Assembly: GCA_033238645.1 (NCBI GenBank)
Contig: BQXR01000005.1
Span: 165,345-229,344, forward strand
Source: Thiomicrorhabdus sp033238645
GTDB taxonomy: Bacteria; Pseudomonadota; Gammaproteobacteria; Thiomicrospirales; Thiomicrospiraceae
Direction of reading: 5' to 3'
Length of the DNA stretch: 64,000 nt
Made by a program: the position numbers and the translations under genes. Shown here in pieces: positions 37,866-47,566 of the stretch. Each line of letters begins with the position of its first letter. Within the stretch, counting starts at the first letter, position 1. The notes beneath the pieces are model-generated. The model was not told the DNA's origin. It made no database searches and saw nothing but the letters and a program-made list of their open reading frames with translations.

Positions 37866-37893
37866 AAAAAAAAACCCCGAATAAACGGGGCTT
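37866..37893 (-). terminator. terminator between ftsH and folP
   Basis: Minus-strand hairpin AAAGCCCCG/CGGGGTTT followed by a run of nine T. The T-run ends a few bases before the folP SD, so it may also act as an attenuator for folP. Confidence 0.85.
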
Positions 37894-37913
37894 TAATTAG
37901 TTTAATTAGATAA

Positions 37914-39875
37914 CTAGTGGAGCTTTGGCTCACCTTGATCAGAAGAAGAGTCATCTCCGCTCAAGTCATCAGAAACAGACTCAGACTTAATTTCATCAGC
38001 ACTATCATTTTGAACTTCAGAATCGGAACTATCATCATCAGAAGACTCCTCCCAATCCTTTGGCTTTCCAGGAGGCTTTCCATCCATGATGTTTTTAATC
38101 TGATCTGCATCAATCGTTTCAAATTCCATTAATGCATTGGTCATAATTTCAAGCTCATCAGCATGCTCTTTCAAAATATCGACCGACCTTTGGTAGTTGC
38201 GATCAATAATCTTACGCATTTCAGCATCTATAGAACGTGCAATTTCCTCAGAAACATTCGCATTACGAGAAGCGGCCATAAAACCACCTTTGTCCTCTTC
38301 TTCGTACATGAGAGGCCCTAGACTATCTGACAAGCCCCACTTGGTAACCATATTACGGGCAATACTCGTCGCACGTTCAATATCATTACTCGCACCCGTT
38401 GTGACTAGGTCCGCTCCGTAGATTTGTTCTTCAGCAATACGACCACCATACAAACTGGATAGCTGACTCTCTAACTTCTGTTTGCTGTAACTATAACTAT
38501 CCTCTTCTGGAAGATACATCGTTACACCAAGTGCTCGACCACGAGGCATAATACTTACTTTATAAACAGGATCATGCTCAGGCACAATACAACCTACAAT
38601 TGCATGACCAGCCTCATGATACGCCGTCATTCGACGCTCTTTCTCACTCATGATCATACTCTTACGTTCAACACCCATAAGAATCTTATCTTTAGCTTGC
38701 TCAAAGTGTTTTTGCGTAACTAACTTATCGCTGTTTCGTGCCGCAAATAGCGCTGCTTCGTTGACTAAATTCGCCAAGTCAGCACCAGAAAAACCAGGTG
38801 TTCCACGTGCAATATACGAAGGACGAACATCATCAGAAAGCGGAACCTTGCGCATATGAACTTTAAGGATCTGTTCACGCCCTTTAATATCAGGCAGGCC
38901 AACCGATACTTGACGATCAAAACGACCTGGACGAAGCAGTGCTGAATCCAACACATCAGCGCGGTTAGTTGCAGCAATCACAATAACGCCTTCACTGCCT
39001 TCAAAACCATCCATCTCAACAAGCAATGCATTTAATGTTTGCTCACGTTCATCATTTCCGCCGCCCATTCCTGAACCACGACTACGACCTACCGCATCAA
39101 TCTCATCAATAAAGATAATACAAGGTGCATGTGCTTTAGCTTGCTCGAACATATCTCTTACACGCGATGCACCAACACCCACAAACATCTCTACGAAGTC
39201 TGAACCAGAAATTGTAAAGAATGGTACCTTTGCTTCACCGGCAATGGCTTTTGCCAGTAATGTTTTACCCGTACCAGGAGGCCCTACCATCAATACACCA
39301 CGTGGGATATTTCCACCTAGATTTTGATACTTTGTCGGATCCCTCAGGAAATCAACAATCTCACCTACTTCCTGTTTAGCTTCATCTGCACCAGCAACAT
39401 CATCTAAGGTCACTTTATTCTGATCATCACTCATCATTTTGGCTTTACTCTTACCAAAAGACATTGGGCCGCCTTTGCCACCCATTCCACCACCGACGGA
39501 CTTCATAAAGAAGATCCACACACCGATCAGTAATAACATAGGGAACCAAGAGATAAAGATCTGCATTAAAACGCTTTGTTTCTCAGGAGGTTGCGCACTA
39601 ACCGTAACGTGGTTAGAGAGTAAATCCCCCATCAAACCAGGATCACCAGGGTTATAAGTAGTGAACGCTGTACCATCAATATAGGCACCACGAATAGTTG
39701 GCCCTTCAATAGAGACCTTGCTTACCTGCCCTAAATTAACCTGATCAATAAAGTCAGAATAATCTAAGCGACTTGTTCCATTTTGTCCTTGACCACTAAA
39801 GTGATTAAAAACTGACATCAATATCATTGCTGCCACAGCCCAAATCAACATATTTTTTAACATATCATTTTTCAT
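37914..39875 (-). CDS. ftsH: ATP-dependent zinc metalloprotease FtsH
   Basis: 653 residues. Membrane-anchored AAA+ protease. Two helices (about 7-24 and 103-124) flank a periplasmic domain; Walker A GPPGTGKT at 198-205, Walker B IIFIDEID, SRH region, and zinc motif H420-EAG-H424. The C-terminus is long and very acidic/Ser-rich (about 595-650). Downstream of rlmE, the usual order. Confidence 0.97.
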   Translation of the reverse strand: MKNDMLKNMLIWAVAAMILMSVFNHFSGQGQNGTSRLDYSDFIDQVNLGQVSKVSIEGPTIRGAYIDGTAFTTYNPGDPGLMGDLLSNHVTVSAQPPEKQSVLMQIFISWFPMLLLIGVWIFFMKSVGGGMGGKGGPMSFGKSKAKMMSDDQNKVTLDDVAGADEAKQEVGEIVDFLRDPTKYQNLGGNIPRGVLMVGPPGTGKTLLAKAIAGEAKVPFFTISGSDFVEMFVGVGASRVRDMFEQAKAHAPCIIFIDEIDAVGRSRGSGMGGGNDEREQTLNALLVEMDGFEGSEGVIVIAATNRADVLDSALLRPGRFDRQVSVGLPDIKGREQILKVHMRKVPLSDDVRPSYIARGTPGFSGADLANLVNEAALFAARNSDKLVTQKHFEQAKDKILMGVERKSMIMSEKERRMTAYHEAGHAIVGCIVPEHDPVYKVSIMPRGRALGVTMYLPEEDSYSYSKQKLESQLSSLYGGRIAEEQIYGADLVTTGASNDIERATSIARNMVTKWGLSDSLGPLMYEEEDKGGFMAASRNANVSEEIARSIDAEMRKIIDRNYQRSVDILKEHADELEIMTNALMEFETIDADQIKNIMDGKPPGKPKDWEESSDDDSSDSEVQNDSADEIKSESVSDDLSGDDSSSDQGEPKLH

Positions 39876-40006
39876 TGGTTACCCTTAACCATCTTTGTAC
39901 TTTAGAAACTGCTGATCTAACAGAACTTCCACACTGTTTTTTAAACTTCAACTGTTTACTCTACCACAATACTTCATTAATAAATTTTATGAATTAGTCA
40001 TCAAAC

Positions 40007-40624
40007 TTATTTTTTGCCGCGCGCTAAAAGATAAATTTCCTTACTTCTAGCGCGGGATGAGTCTGGCTTTCTCGTAATCACTTTCTTGTATTTAGACCGC
40101 AAGGTTGCCAGCAACTGATCATAGCCTTCACCTTGGAAAACCTTCATTAGTAAATCACCATCCTGTTTTAACACTTGATCAGCAAGTTCGACACACAGTT
40201 CAACTAAATACATTGCCCTAGGGATATCAACACCTTTATTACCACTCATATTTGGTGCCATATCTGACATCACTACATCAACGTCTCGACCATCCAAAGA
40301 TGAAAGAAGGTTGTTATAAACATCGTCCTCTCTAAAATCGCCTTGAATAAATGTGACGCCTTTAAAGGGTTCTACAGGCAAGATATCCAACGCGAACACC
40401 TCCCCTTTAGAACCAACCTTATGGGTCGTCCACTGAGACCAACCTCCAGGAGCAGCACCAAGATCGACAACACACATACCTGGTTTAAATAGAGAATCCT
40501 TTTTATCGATCTCTTGAAGCTTATAAACGGCGCGTGAACGCCAACCCTCTTGCTTCGCTTTTTGAACGTATGGATCATTAAAATGTTCTTTTAACCACTG
40601 ATCACTTGATTTACTTCTCGCCAT
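40007..40624 (-). CDS. rlmE: 23S rRNA 2'-O-methyltransferase (U2552)
   Basis: 205 residues. FtsJ/RrmJ family, methylates U2552 in the A-loop. N-terminal SSDQWLKEHFNDPYVQKAKQEGWRSRAVYKLQEID; SAM motif VVDLGAAPGGWSQ; catalytic K-D-K-E residues in RSRAVYKL, SDMAPNMSG, LLMKVFQGEG and RSKEIYLLA. Divergent from yhbY and upstream of ftsH. Confidence 0.97.
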   Translation of the reverse strand: MARSKSSDQWLKEHFNDPYVQKAKQEGWRSRAVYKLQEIDKKDSLFKPGMCVVDLGAAPGGWSQWTTHKVGSKGEVFALDILPVEPFKGVTFIQGDFREDDVYNNLLSSLDGRDVDVVMSDMAPNMSGNKGVDIPRAMYLVELCVELADQVLKQDGDLLMKVFQGEGYDQLLATLRSKYKKVITRKPDSSRARSKEIYLLARGKK

Positions 40625-40688
40625 AATTAGATTTCTACTACAATATACAAATTCTTTTAATTAATAATAACCATGAGTGGAATATTCA

Positions 40689-40997
40689 ATGAGCCAACCT
40701 GAAAAACTTTCAAATAACCAAAAAAAATATCTTCGCGGAATTGCTCACGGTTTAAACCCAATGATCATGATCGGTGCAAATGGTGTTACTGAGAGCCTAA
40801 TGGCTGAACTAGAAAGTACTCTGGAACACCATGAAATTCTAAAGATTAAGATTGCCACTGCTGACAGAGATGAACGTAAAGAGATCATTCAACATATTGT
40901 TGCTGAGACTAACGCACTGCTCGTTCAAACAATTGGCAAGATTTGTGTAATCTACCGCCAGAATGATGATACTGAGCTGCCACTACCTAGAAACTAA
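40689..40997 (+). CDS. yhbY: ribosome assembly RNA-binding protein YhbY
   Basis: 102 residues, CRM domain. Motifs: LSNNQKKYLRGIAHGLNPMIMIGANGVTESLM and HEILKIKIATADRDER. Binds pre-50S ribosomes. Divergent from rlmE, the conserved position. The ATG at 40689 was chosen over a GTG four codons upstream. Confidence 0.95.
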   Translation: MSQPEKLSNNQKKYLRGIAHGLNPMIMIGANGVTESLMAELESTLEHHEILKIKIATADRDERKEIIQHIVAETNALLVQTIGKICVIYRQNDDTELPLPRN

Positions 40998-41016
40998 TTA
41001 CATCAAACTCAAAACT

Positions 41017-41043
41017 CTGTGAACGAACTCAAATTGTTCACAG
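41017..41043. terminator. stem-loop between convergent yhbY and metZ
   Basis: CTGTGAAC/GTTCACAG 8-bp stem with an 11-nt loop; no clear T-run. Confidence 0.5.
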
Positions 41044-41054
41044 ATCTCAAAATT

Positions 41055-42230
41055 CTACAGCTTATCCAAGCCTGTTGCTAAATCTGCTTTAATATCATCA
41101 ATCGACTCAAGACCCACCGAGACCCTAACCAGATTATCAGTGATTCCTGCTTTAATTCGATCCTCAGGTTCAACGCGGCAATGTGTTGTCGTTGCTGGAT
41201 GTGTAATACTGGTTTTAACATCACCTAAATTCGCCGTGATAGAGATCATTTGAGTACTATCAATAACCGACCAAGCCGCTTGTTTATCACCCTTAACTCT
41301 AAAGCTAACTAAGCCCCCCCCTGCTGATTGTTGCTTGCAGGCTAGTTCGTACTGCGGGTGAGAAGCTAAACCAGGATAAAAGACAGTTTCAACCGCTGGA
41401 TGGCTTGATAACCACTCTGCAAGCACTAATGCACTCTTACAGTGTGCTGCCATTCTAACCGGTAACGTCTCCAGCCCTTTAAGGAAAATCCACGCATTAA
41501 AAGGACTCATAGTTGGCCCAGCTGTACGCATAAAACCACGAACATGCTCTTCTATAAGCTCTTCTGAACCAACCACTGCACCACCAATACCACGCCCCTG
41601 ACCATCAATAAATTTAGTCGCCGAGTGAATGATAATATCAGCTCCCTGCTCTAAAGGTCTTTGTAAGACAGGCGTGCAGAAACAGTTATCAACAATCAGT
41701 ATGCAGTCATTCTCTTTAGACAGCGCACTAATGGCAGATAAATCCGCAATTTCTGTCATTGGATTAGAGGGGGTCTCTAAAAAGAGTGCTTTAGTATTTG
41801 GTCGAATCGCTAATTGCCACTCACTGAGATCAGTTTGTGAAACAAAAGTGACTTCAATACCAAATTTGGCCAAGTATTTATTAAAGAGAACCTTAGTTGT
41901 ACCAAAAATACTTTGCGAAGAGATCACATGATCACCCGATTCGCATAGTGACATAAAGGTGGCTAAAATAGCGGACATGCCAGAGGCTGTCGCAACGCAA
42001 GCCTCCCCACCCTCCATTAGAGCTAGACGATTTTCAAAAGCTCTGACTGTTGGATTGGTAAAGCGAGAGTAAACATTCCCCTTCTCTTCACCACTAAAGC
42101 GCGCAGCGGCTTGTGCCGCCGACTTATACCGAAAACTAGAGGTTGGAAAGATTGCTTCGCTGTTCTCTTGTTCATGAGTCTGCTCATAACCTGCACGAAC
42201 AGCGAGTGTTTCTATATCAAATAATTGCAT
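41055..42230 (-). CDS. metZ: O-succinylhomoserine sulfhydrylase
   Basis: 391 residues, Cys/Met-metabolism PLP family. Makes homocysteine directly from O-succinylhomoserine and sulfide, by-passing cystathionine. Motifs: NVYSRFTNPTVRAFENRLA, SGMSAILATFMSL and the PLP Lys in HSATKFIDGQGR. Downstream of purF as in pseudomonads. An 8-C motif at 41314 encodes part of SAGGGLVSF. Confidence 0.93.
   Translation of the reverse strand: MQLFDIETLAVRAGYEQTHEQENSEAIFPTSSFRYKSAAQAAARFSGEEKGNVYSRFTNPTVRAFENRLALMEGGEACVATASGMSAILATFMSLCESGDHVISSQSIFGTTKVLFNKYLAKFGIEVTFVSQTDLSEWQLAIRPNTKALFLETPSNPMTEIADLSAISALSKENDCILIVDNCFCTPVLQRPLEQGADIIIHSATKFIDGQGRGIGGAVVGSEELIEEHVRGFMRTAGPTMSPFNAWIFLKGLETLPVRMAAHCKSALVLAEWLSSHPAVETVFYPGLASHPQYELACKQQSAGGGLVSFRVKGDKQAAWSVIDSTQMISITANLGDVKTSITHPATTTHCRVEPEDRIKAGITDNLVRVSVGLESIDDIKADLATGLDKL
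41314..41327 (+). repeat. C-run/TGYTNA dispersed motif (C8, TGCTGA)
   Basis: Eight C then TGCTGA inside metZ (antisense). Confidence 0.7.
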
Positions 42231-42274
42231 GTAATTCTCTATAACTGGTTAAAGGAACCCTTAAGTACTCGGTA

Positions 42275-43792
42275 TTAACTACCGTTATGAATACCAACCG
42301 TTTCTTGGGCTGCTGACTTTTGAGTTGCTTGAGCATCATCATTACGAGCAGTATCAATTGAAGCTAAATATTCAGGTGTAATATCTCCAGTGGTATAAAC
42401 GCCACTAAAACATGAGGTATCAAACTCTTTAATCGCCTTATTTCCAACAGAAACAGCTTCAATTAGGTCTTCTAAATCTTGATAGATCAGCTTATCTGCA
42501 CCAATCACTTCAGCAATTTCTTCTGTCGTTCTATTGTGCGCGACCAGTTCAGTCGGAGACGGCATATCAATACCATATACATATGGGTAACGAACTGCTG
42601 GTGCAGCTGAGGCAAAATAGACCTTTTTAGCGCCTGCTTCTCTTGCCATTTCAACAATCTGTGCAGAGGTGGTACCACGTACGATAGAATCATCAACCAA
42701 TAGAACATTCTTACCTTCAAATTCAAGATCAATCGCATTTAGTTTCTGACGAACTGATTTCTTACGTAACTGCTGGCCTGGCATAATAAAAGTACGACCA
42801 ATATAGCGGTTTTTAATAAAGCCTTCTCTATAGGGAGAACCTAAACGTGACGCTAACTCTAAAGCAGAGGTACGACTGGTATCTGGGATCGGCATAACTA
42901 CATCAATATCGTGATCAGGCCACTCTTGCAAAATCTTCTCTGCAAGTTTAACGCCCATACGAAGACGGGACTTATAAACAGAGATATCATCAATCATTGA
43001 ATCTGGACGTGCAAAATAAACAAACTCAAAAATACATGGAGACAACTGTGGGTTCTCTACACACTGCTGATAATATATTTCACCCTTCTCAGTAATAACA
43101 ACTGCTTCACCAGGTGCTAAATCTCTTTCTAGGGTATAACCCAGCCCAGTAATAGCGACTGATTCAGACGCAACAATATAGTCTGTTCCAGTTTCTGTTT
43201 CACGCTTACCAACAACAACTGGACGTAAACCATACGGGTCTCTAAAAGCAACAATACCAATACTAGAAATCACGCCTACTGCGGCATAACCACCACGTAC
43301 ACGCTGATGCACTTTTCTGACCGCGTTGAAAACATCTTCATGATCGATAAACAGCTTCTTCTGCTGCATTAGCTCATGTGCAAACACGTTCAAGAGAACT
43401 TCTGAGTCAGAATTGGTATTCAAGTGACGCAAATCTTGACGATAAATCTCTTGTGCTAATTTATCAGCATTGGTCAAGTTACCATTGTGACCCATTGCAA
43501 TACCATATGGAGAGTTCACATAAAAAGGCTGAGCCTCGGCACTAGACGATGACCCAGCCGTTGGATAACGAACATGGCCAATACCCATATTACCGTGTAG
43601 ATCGCGCATATGGCGTGTACGAAATACATCTTTAACAAGCCCATTATCTTTTCGCTGATAGAACCGGCCCTCTTCACTGGTCACAATTCCCGCTGCATCC
43701 TGACCACGGTGCTGCAAAATAGTTAACGCATCATAAATATCCTGGTTAACCGATGAGCCACTAGCCGACACAATCCCAACAATTCCGCACAT
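42275..43792 (-). CDS. purF: amidophosphoribosyltransferase
   Basis: 505 residues. First committed step of purine synthesis. The N-terminal nucleophile is Cys2 in MCGIVGIV; HNGNLTN, the PRPP loop VLLVDDSIVRGTTSAQIV and the AMP-binding region are intact. The cvpA gene usually just upstream is missing: only 47 bp separate purF from the SPOR-protein gene. Confidence 0.97.
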   Translation of the reverse strand: MCGIVGIVSASGSSVNQDIYDALTILQHRGQDAAGIVTSEEGRFYQRKDNGLVKDVFRTRHMRDLHGNMGIGHVRYPTAGSSSSAEAQPFYVNSPYGIAMGHNGNLTNADKLAQEIYRQDLRHLNTNSDSEVLLNVFAHELMQQKKLFIDHEDVFNAVRKVHQRVRGGYAAVGVISSIGIVAFRDPYGLRPVVVGKRETETGTDYIVASESVAITGLGYTLERDLAPGEAVVITEKGEIYYQQCVENPQLSPCIFEFVYFARPDSMIDDISVYKSRLRMGVKLAEKILQEWPDHDIDVVMPIPDTSRTSALELASRLGSPYREGFIKNRYIGRTFIMPGQQLRKKSVRQKLNAIDLEFEGKNVLLVDDSIVRGTTSAQIVEMAREAGAKKVYFASAAPAVRYPYVYGIDMPSPTELVAHNRTTEEIAEVIGADKLIYQDLEDLIEAVSVGNKAIKEFDTSCFSGVYTTGDITPEYLASIDTARNDDAQATQKSAAQETVGIHNGS

Positions 43793-43839
43793 GTTTGTAC
43801 ACTCTCTATACTTAAAATTACTATTTAGTTAGTACTGCT

Positions 43840-44415
43840 TTATTTAAATTGCACAACTTCAGATTTTGTATGCAACATTTTATCTAATTTTTTCTTATCT
43901 TGTTCAGCTTTAGCTTTAGAAATATAAGGGCCTGTTCGGACCGAGTGAATACCACTCTTCTCAAACGTCTTAATATAGACCTCATAACGACTCTCTAACC
44001 GACCTAAAAGGTTATTGGCGTTCTTAATATCTCTATAAGCGATGATCCGAACAATCCAACGAGTCTTGGTCACAGGCTTACTTTTTGGTATTGCTTTAGC
44101 CTCAGTCACTTTAGCAACCGACTTTTGTACTACAGATTTAGCGACAACCTTTTTTTCAACCACTTTTTTTACAATTCGTGGTGAAGGTTGTTTATCTGTT
44201 TTAGGCTTAGTCGCGGGTACAACTTTACTCTTAACAGCTGATTCTGGAAGTACATAGGCATGATCCACTAAAGGACGTTCTGCTGTTACAGTCTTATTAA
44301 CATACCCTGCTGGCTGAAAGTTAATCGGCTGACTAAACCACACAGGCACAATAATCACCAATAGCATTAACCAGACAGCAGCCCCTGTCAAACGATGTTT
44401 ACTCACTTCATCCAT
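43840..44415 (-). CDS. SPOR-domain protein (DedD-like)
   Basis: 191 residues. One transmembrane helix (about residues 12-30), a Lys/Val-rich, probably disordered linker (PSPRIVKKVVEKKVVAKSVVQ), and a C-terminal SPOR domain (about 118-190; WIVRIIAYRDIKNANNLLGRL … SVRTGPYISKAKAEQ). Binds denuded septal peptidoglycan. ATG 44415 overlaps the folC stop by 8 bp; its position between folC and purF is that of dedD. Confidence 0.88.
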   Translation of the reverse strand: MDEVSKHRLTGAAVWLMLLVIIVPVWFSQPINFQPAGYVNKTVTAERPLVDHAYVLPESAVKSKVVPATKPKTDKQPSPRIVKKVVEKKVVAKSVVQKSVAKVTEAKAIPKSKPVTKTRWIVRIIAYRDIKNANNLLGRLESRYEVYIKTFEKSGIHSVRTGPYISKAKAEQDKKKLDKMLHTKSEVVQFK

Positions 44416-45784
44416 GAGGATTACCAACCTTTAAGTCAACGCTGTCTTTAAATCTACTTTCAACATAATCCAAGGCATCAACCACTTGGGCAACAGTAAA
44501 AAATGAGCCCCAAACTAATATTTTTTCCGAAGAAATTCGAACAGCTGATTCAACCGCTGAGCCTATACTGTCTTCAAGCAGAATATCCTGCTGCGCCACG
44601 CCTGAACTTATTAATAACTGCTGAAGGTAATCCGTTGAAGTTGATCGATCAATATGCAAATCTGCAACTAACCACCGATCAATAAACGGAGCAAGAGCCC
44701 TAACCATCGGTTCAGAATTCTTATCAGACAGGACTGAAAATATCGCTGTATATTTTTGATTAGAACACTCATCAGAACACTTAAGACTTTCAGCAGCTAA
44801 ATAATCAGCCAAAGCCTGAGCTGACTGTGGATTATGCGCCACATCAATCAACCAATCCTGAGCATTAACCTTACGAGACTCCAAACGTCCAGGATGGCTT
44901 ACTGTTATAAGCCCCTGACAAACCGCCTTATAATCAACCTTGATCTGATCTGCAATAACCGCTAATAAAGCAATAACACCCGCCGCATTCTGCAGTTGGA
45001 AAGCACCTTTCAAGCCTGGAATTGGCAAATCTGTAAATTGAGCAGGGGGGGTAGAGCCTTTAAACTTTTCACGCCAACTAAGTGACCACTGCTGCCCGTT
45101 TTGCTGATACTCAAAATCACGATTTAATTGACACAGTGGAATAGAGCGCTCGTCAGCATACTGTTGCAAGCTTGCAGGTGGCTGAGGGTCTGAACAAACT
45201 GCAGGTTTAAAGGGGCGTGTCACGCCCGCTTTTTCTGTAGCGATAACACTTCGATCATCCCCTAACCAATCAATATGATCAATATCAATCGCAGTGATCA
45301 AAGCGGCATCTGCATCAACAAGATTCACTGCGTCTAATCTTCCACCCAGGCCAACTTCAAGTACGACGACATCCAAAAAAGCATTTTTGAAAATATCCAA
45401 AGCCGCCAATGTTGAAAATTCAAAATAGGTCAGCTTAGTCTCTTTACGCGCCAGTTCAATGCGACTAAAAGCATCAACAATTAACTGATCTTTTACCGCA
45501 CAACCATTCAGCTGAATGCGTTCATTAAAACACTGAATATGTGGAGAGGTATAAGCACCAACCTTATAGCCAGCTGCTTTTAATATAGCCACTAGCATAG
45601 AGACACTAGACCCCTTGCCATTAGTGCCCGCCACGGTAATCACAAATGGCGCAGGTTTTTCGACCTGCATAGCCACCGCAACTTGGCTAATGCGGCTTAA
45701 ACCAAGATCAACCTCTTTTGCATGTAACTGGAGTAACCAGTCAATCCACTCTTCTAAAGAGGATTGACGATTTGGAATATTCAT
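44408..45784 (-). CDS. folC: bifunctional folylpolyglutamate/dihydrofolate synthase
   Basis: 458 residues. P-loop VAGTNGKGSSVSML near residue 60, YTSPHIQCFNERI, and the Mur-ligase-like C-terminal domain with LIDVAHNPQSAQALA. Adds glutamates to folate. A C-run motif lies at 45045 on the opposite strand to most copies; here the coding strand reads CCC codons (GSTPPAQF). Confidence 0.94.
   Translation of the reverse strand: MNIPNRQSSLEEWIDWLLQLHAKEVDLGLSRISQVAVAMQVEKPAPFVITVAGTNGKGSSVSMLVAILKAAGYKVGAYTSPHIQCFNERIQLNGCAVKDQLIVDAFSRIELARKETKLTYFEFSTLAALDIFKNAFLDVVVLEVGLGGRLDAVNLVDADAALITAIDIDHIDWLGDDRSVIATEKAGVTRPFKPAVCSDPQPPASLQQYADERSIPLCQLNRDFEYQQNGQQWSLSWREKFKGSTPPAQFTDLPIPGLKGAFQLQNAAGVIALLAVIADQIKVDYKAVCQGLITVSHPGRLESRKVNAQDWLIDVAHNPQSAQALADYLAAESLKCSDECSNQKYTAIFSVLSDKNSEPMVRALAPFIDRWLVADLHIDRSTSTDYLQQLLISSGVAQQDILLEDSIGSAVESAVRISSEKILVWGSFFTVAQVVDALDYVESRFKDSVDLKVGNPHG
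45039..45051 (-). repeat. C-run/TGYTNA dispersed motif, minus orientation (C7, TGCTCA)
   Basis: On the minus strand seven C then TGCTCA, inside folC. Confidence 0.65.
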
Positions 45785-45852
45785 ACGATTAGGAATCTCA
45801 AATCCAAGCTAAGTTAGATTTTAAATAAGCTGTTGGATTATTATTCAACACT

Positions 45853-46707
45853 CTAAGCAGGTTTTTTCAACAAAATCTTACAGATATCAGAAAGTTCAGC
45901 TGTCAGTTCATGGCGGTGAATAATCTGATCAATCGCACCATGCTCTAATAAAAACTCACTACGCTGAAAGCCCTCTGGTAACTTTTCACGTACTGTCTGC
46001 TCAATGACTCGGGGTCCTGCGAAACCAATCAATGCTTTAGGCTCTGCAACATTCAAGTCACCTAGCATTGCGAAGCTGGCAGAAACCCCGCCCATAGTAG
46101 GATCTGTTAACACAGAGATAAACGGTAAACCTTGTGCACGTAAATGCCCTAGCGCAGCACTGGTCTTAGCCATCTGCATCAGAGAGAATAGGGCTTCCTG
46201 CATACGCGCACCACCACTTGCTGAGAAGCAGATAAATGGACACTTACGTTCAATCGATTCATTAACGGCACGGACAAACTTCTCACCCACAACGGAGCCC
46301 ATTGAACCTCCCATGAACTTAAATTCGAACGCTGCTGAGACAATTTCTAAACCATTAATTGTTCCAACCGCAGTAATTAAAGCGTCCTTCTCACCGGTCG
46401 CTTTTTGTGCAGCGGAGATACGATCTTTGTACTTTTTAATATCTTTAAACTTAAGTACATCTACCGGTGAAATATTGGCTGAGATCTCACTCAAACTTCC
46501 TTCATCAAAAAAGGCTTCTAGACGTGCGCGCCCCCCTAGTCTCATATGATGCTCACATTTTGGACAAACTTCTTTATTACGAGCAACTTCTGAACGGTAC
46601 AGCGTACTCTCACATTTTGGGCACTTAGTCCACAAACCTTCTGGGATTGATTTCTTACGATCTGCAACTTGTTTAATGCTTGGTAAAATCTTTTCAAACC
46701 AGTTCAT
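45853..46707 (-). CDS. accD: acetyl-CoA carboxylase carboxyltransferase beta subunit
   Basis: 284 residues. A zinc ribbon (C29, C32, C48, C51 in CPKC…CPKC) precedes the carboxyltransferase crotonase-like domain with FKFMGGSMGSVVGEK and SASGGARMQE. Part of ACC for malonyl-CoA synthesis. A 6-C run at 46531 followed by TAGTCT falls outside the motif consensus. Confidence 0.97.
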   Translation of the reverse strand: MNWFEKILPSIKQVADRKKSIPEGLWTKCPKCESTLYRSEVARNKEVCPKCEHHMRLGGRARLEAFFDEGSLSEISANISPVDVLKFKDIKKYKDRISAAQKATGEKDALITAVGTINGLEIVSAAFEFKFMGGSMGSVVGEKFVRAVNESIERKCPFICFSASGGARMQEALFSLMQMAKTSAALGHLRAQGLPFISVLTDPTMGGVSASFAMLGDLNVAEPKALIGFAGPRVIEQTVREKLPEGFQRSEFLLEHGAIDQIIHRHELTAELSDICKILLKKPA

Positions 46708-46715
46708 ACTAACTC

Positions 46716-47540
46716 CTAACCTTTTATTGCATCTGCTCTATCAAGAGCATCGCGGAATTCTTTCATCTTCTCACCAACGGCAAGATGTATCTCAAAACTA
46801 TCTTTAGACTGATTGGCTTCAATTAACTTCACTAAAGAGGATCCAACAATCACAGCATCCCCAATTTTAGCCATTTCAAATGCAGCTTGTCCATCATTGA
46901 TTCCAAAACCGATCCCTATTGGGATATTCAGATCAGCTCTAAGTCTTGCCATATTTGTGGCGACATCATCAACATCTAACTCTTTAGAGCCTGTCACACC
47001 TTTAAGGGAGACGTAGTATACAAATCCACTGCCTTTTTCATTGACCGCTGCTAAACGAGAAGCTGGGGTTGTAGGCGAAACGAGAAAGATACGATCTAAG
47101 CCTGCTGAATCTAGTGCTTGTAGATAACCTTCAGACTCTTCAGGGGGCATATCGACAGTTAACACAGCATCAACGCCAACAGAGCTAGCAGCATTTGCAA
47201 AAGCTTCATAGCCTTGTGCTTCTACAGGGTTTAAATACCCCATTAATACCACAGGAGTATTCGCATCAGTCTCTCTAAAAACTCGAACAAACTCTAGGAC
47301 ATCATCTAGGCTGATATTGTGCAACAAAGCACGCTCAACCGCTTTCTGGATCACAGGGCCATCCGCCATAGGGTCAGAGAAAGGCACGCCTAACTCAATA
47401 ATATCAGCGCCCTTTTCAACCAATAGGTGCATCAATCCAACCGTTACATTTGGCCTAGGATCTCCAGCAGTAACATAAGGGATAAGGGCTGTTTTACCCG
47501 CCGCTTTAAGCTCTGCAAATTTTTTCTGTATTCTACTCAT
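46716..47540 (-). CDS. trpA: tryptophan synthase alpha chain
   Basis: 274 residues. Cleaves indole-3-glycerol phosphate. Catalytic Glu in DIIELGVPFSDPMADGP, Asp in DAVLTVDMPPEESEGY, phosphate loop GIGFGINDGQAAFEM. ATG 47540 was chosen over an upstream GTG. It follows trpB in the trpF-trpB-trpA order. Confidence 0.97.
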   Translation of the reverse strand: MSRIQKKFAELKAAGKTALIPYVTAGDPRPNVTVGLMHLLVEKGADIIELGVPFSDPMADGPVIQKAVERALLHNISLDDVLEFVRVFRETDANTPVVLMGYLNPVEAQGYEAFANAASSVGVDAVLTVDMPPEESEGYLQALDSAGLDRIFLVSPTTPASRLAAVNEKGSGFVYYVSLKGVTGSKELDVDDVATNMARLRADLNIPIGIGFGINDGQAAFEMAKIGDAVIVGSSLVKLIEANQSKDSFEIHLAVGEKMKEFRDALDRADAIKG

Positions 47541-47566
47541 AATTCTATTATCCACAATGAGTTTAC

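Noticed and set aside
37853..37954. Longer folP start
   Set aside because: The extension passes through a terminator and into ftsH.
46531..46540. Six-C run in accD followed by TAGT
   Set aside because: Tail does not match the consensus, so it is not counted as the motif.
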